Origin: Candidatus Hydrogenedentota bacterium
GTDB taxonomy: Bacteria > Hydrogenedentota > Hydrogenedentia > Hydrogenedentales > SLHB01
Assembly: GCA_003557825.1 (NCBI GenBank)
Contig: PWNM01000509.1
Coordinates: 1-6,946, forward strand
Direction: 5' to 3'
DNA length: 6,946 nt
Shown here: piece by piece, positions 6,467 to 6,946 of the stretch
Numbering within the stretch: position 1 is the stretch's first letter
Layout of the letters: the number at the start of each line of letters is the position of its first letter
Notes under the pieces: generated by a model
Told to the model about the DNA's origin: nothing
What the model saw: the letters and a program-made list of their open reading frames with translations, nothing else
Databases searched by the model: none
Translations under genes and position numbers: made by a program

Positions 6467-6946
6467 ATGGTTGACAAGACCGAAAAACAATCTATGACTA
6501 ATACTCGAAAACGGCTCCTCAAAGCCTTCGCCATAGCATGTTTGCTGCTGCTTCTACTTTTGGTAGCTGCTATTGGCGCCGTTTTTGGCGTGTTCGCGAC
6601 CGAATCAGGCCGAACATGGGTGCTGCGGACTGCCGAGTCCGTCATTGAAGACCGTTTTGAGCTGTCGGTTCGGTTTGGCGCCGTTTCGGGGCGCTTCCCG
6701 TTAGACTTCACCCTGGATCGGGTTACTGTGGCCGATGCGGAAGGCGAATGGTTCACAGCCGAGGGCCTTGCAGTGGCTTGGTCTCCTCGCGCATTGCTCA
6801 ACCGACGTATTCATGTCTACCATGCCACGGCCGAGCATGTTCTGCTTAACCGTATGCCCGAGCGAGCTGAGAAAGAGCCCGCCCCGCTGACCCTACCCGA
6901 ATTGCCCGAGTCGTTACCCGCAATCGTTGTGGAGCGGTTTGCCGTA
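6467..6946 (+). CDS. tamB: TamB, N-terminal 160 residues (translocation/assembly module inner-membrane component; 3' end outside window)
   Basis: A frame of 160 codons runs from ATG 6467 off the right edge. A basic N-terminus (TRKRLLK) is followed by one long hydrophobic helix (about 20-43, a run of seven Leu), then ESGRTWVLR. This is the signal-anchor start that holds TamB in the inner membrane. The next segment has the usual TamB N-terminal pattern: an SVRFGAVSGRF strand, LDRVTVADAEGEWFTAEGLAV, WSPRALLNRRIHVYHATAEHV, then NRMPE and a Pro-rich LPELPESLPAIVVERFAV. Full TamB proteins are usually over 1,000 residues and form a long hydrophobic beta-groove (DUF490) across the periplasm, ending at TamA; most of that is missing here because of the window edge. 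An in-frame TAG at 6455 limits the start to 6467 or the second Met at 6494; neither has a good ribosome site. Confidence 0.88.
   Translation, partial: MVDKTEKQSMTNTRKRLLKAFAIACLLLLLLLVAAIGAVFGVFATESGRTWVLRTAESVIEDRFELSVRFGAVSGRFPLDFTLDRVTVADAEGEWFTAEGLAVAWSPRALLNRRIHVYHATAEHVLLNRMPERAEKEPAPLTLPELPESLPAIVVERFAV

Noticed and set aside
6471..6499. TTGACA followed at 16 nt by TATGAC, a promoter-like pair inside the start of tamB
   Set aside because: It lies within the first codons of tamB, downstream of the most likely start, and tamB is expected to be read from the tamA transcript; probably coincidence.
5938..6801. Long open frame on the minus strand (287 codons) opposite tamA and tamB
   Set aside because: It lies wholly opposite the well-supported tamA barrel and tamB start, its product is a Ser/Arg/Thr-rich low-complexity sequence with no family motif, and it is best explained as a codon-bias shadow.

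Overview
The window looks like chromosomal DNA from a diderm (Gram-negative-type) bacterium of moderate GC content, roughly 55% by eye. A TamA-type outer-membrane barrel protein followed by the start of TamB requires an outer membrane. Together with the tail of a polysaccharide-lyase-like propeller protein and a gluconolactonase-family enzyme, this suggests an environmental, polysaccharide-using lineage such as Hydrogenedentota or the planctomycete/verrucomicrobial group. That placement is an impression from gene content only. I see no mobile element, CRISPR array, tRNA, rRNA or phage gene.

Layout, left to right. At 2-202 (+) is the C-terminal end of a protein whose start lies outside the window; its ending resembles FG-GAP/rhamnogalacturonan-lyase-like proteins. 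At 322-1224 (-) is a PHP-family histidinol-phosphatase, tail-to-tail with the first gene. A 145-bp divergent spacer separates it from 1370-2215 (+), an SMP-30/gluconolactonase-type six-bladed propeller hydrolase with its full metal-ligand set. After a spacer with an excellent sigma70-type promoter comes 2376-3281 (+), a PP2C-type Ser/Thr protein phosphatase. It runs tail-to-tail, with 2 bp between stop codons, into 3284-4357 (-), an unrecognised four-helix membrane protein with a large, probably periplasmic coiled coil. A 248-bp divergent spacer with promoter-like sequences on both strands leads to 4606-6411 (+), a TamA-like Omp85 protein, and 6467-6946 (+), the first 160 residues of TamB, cut by the window edge.

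The genes do not form one pathway. The only clear functional unit is tamA-tamB, the translocation and assembly module: TamA in the outer membrane and TamB spanning the periplasm from an inner-membrane anchor. The others are single-gene transcription units in alternating orientation: histidine biosynthesis, sugar-lactone-type hydrolysis, and protein dephosphorylation without a visible partner kinase. The part least explained by known families is the coiled-coil membrane protein. A short leader reading frame that ends at a TAATG overlap with a possible start of the phosphatase gene is a second small puzzle. I do not see strong evidence of a new multi-gene system.
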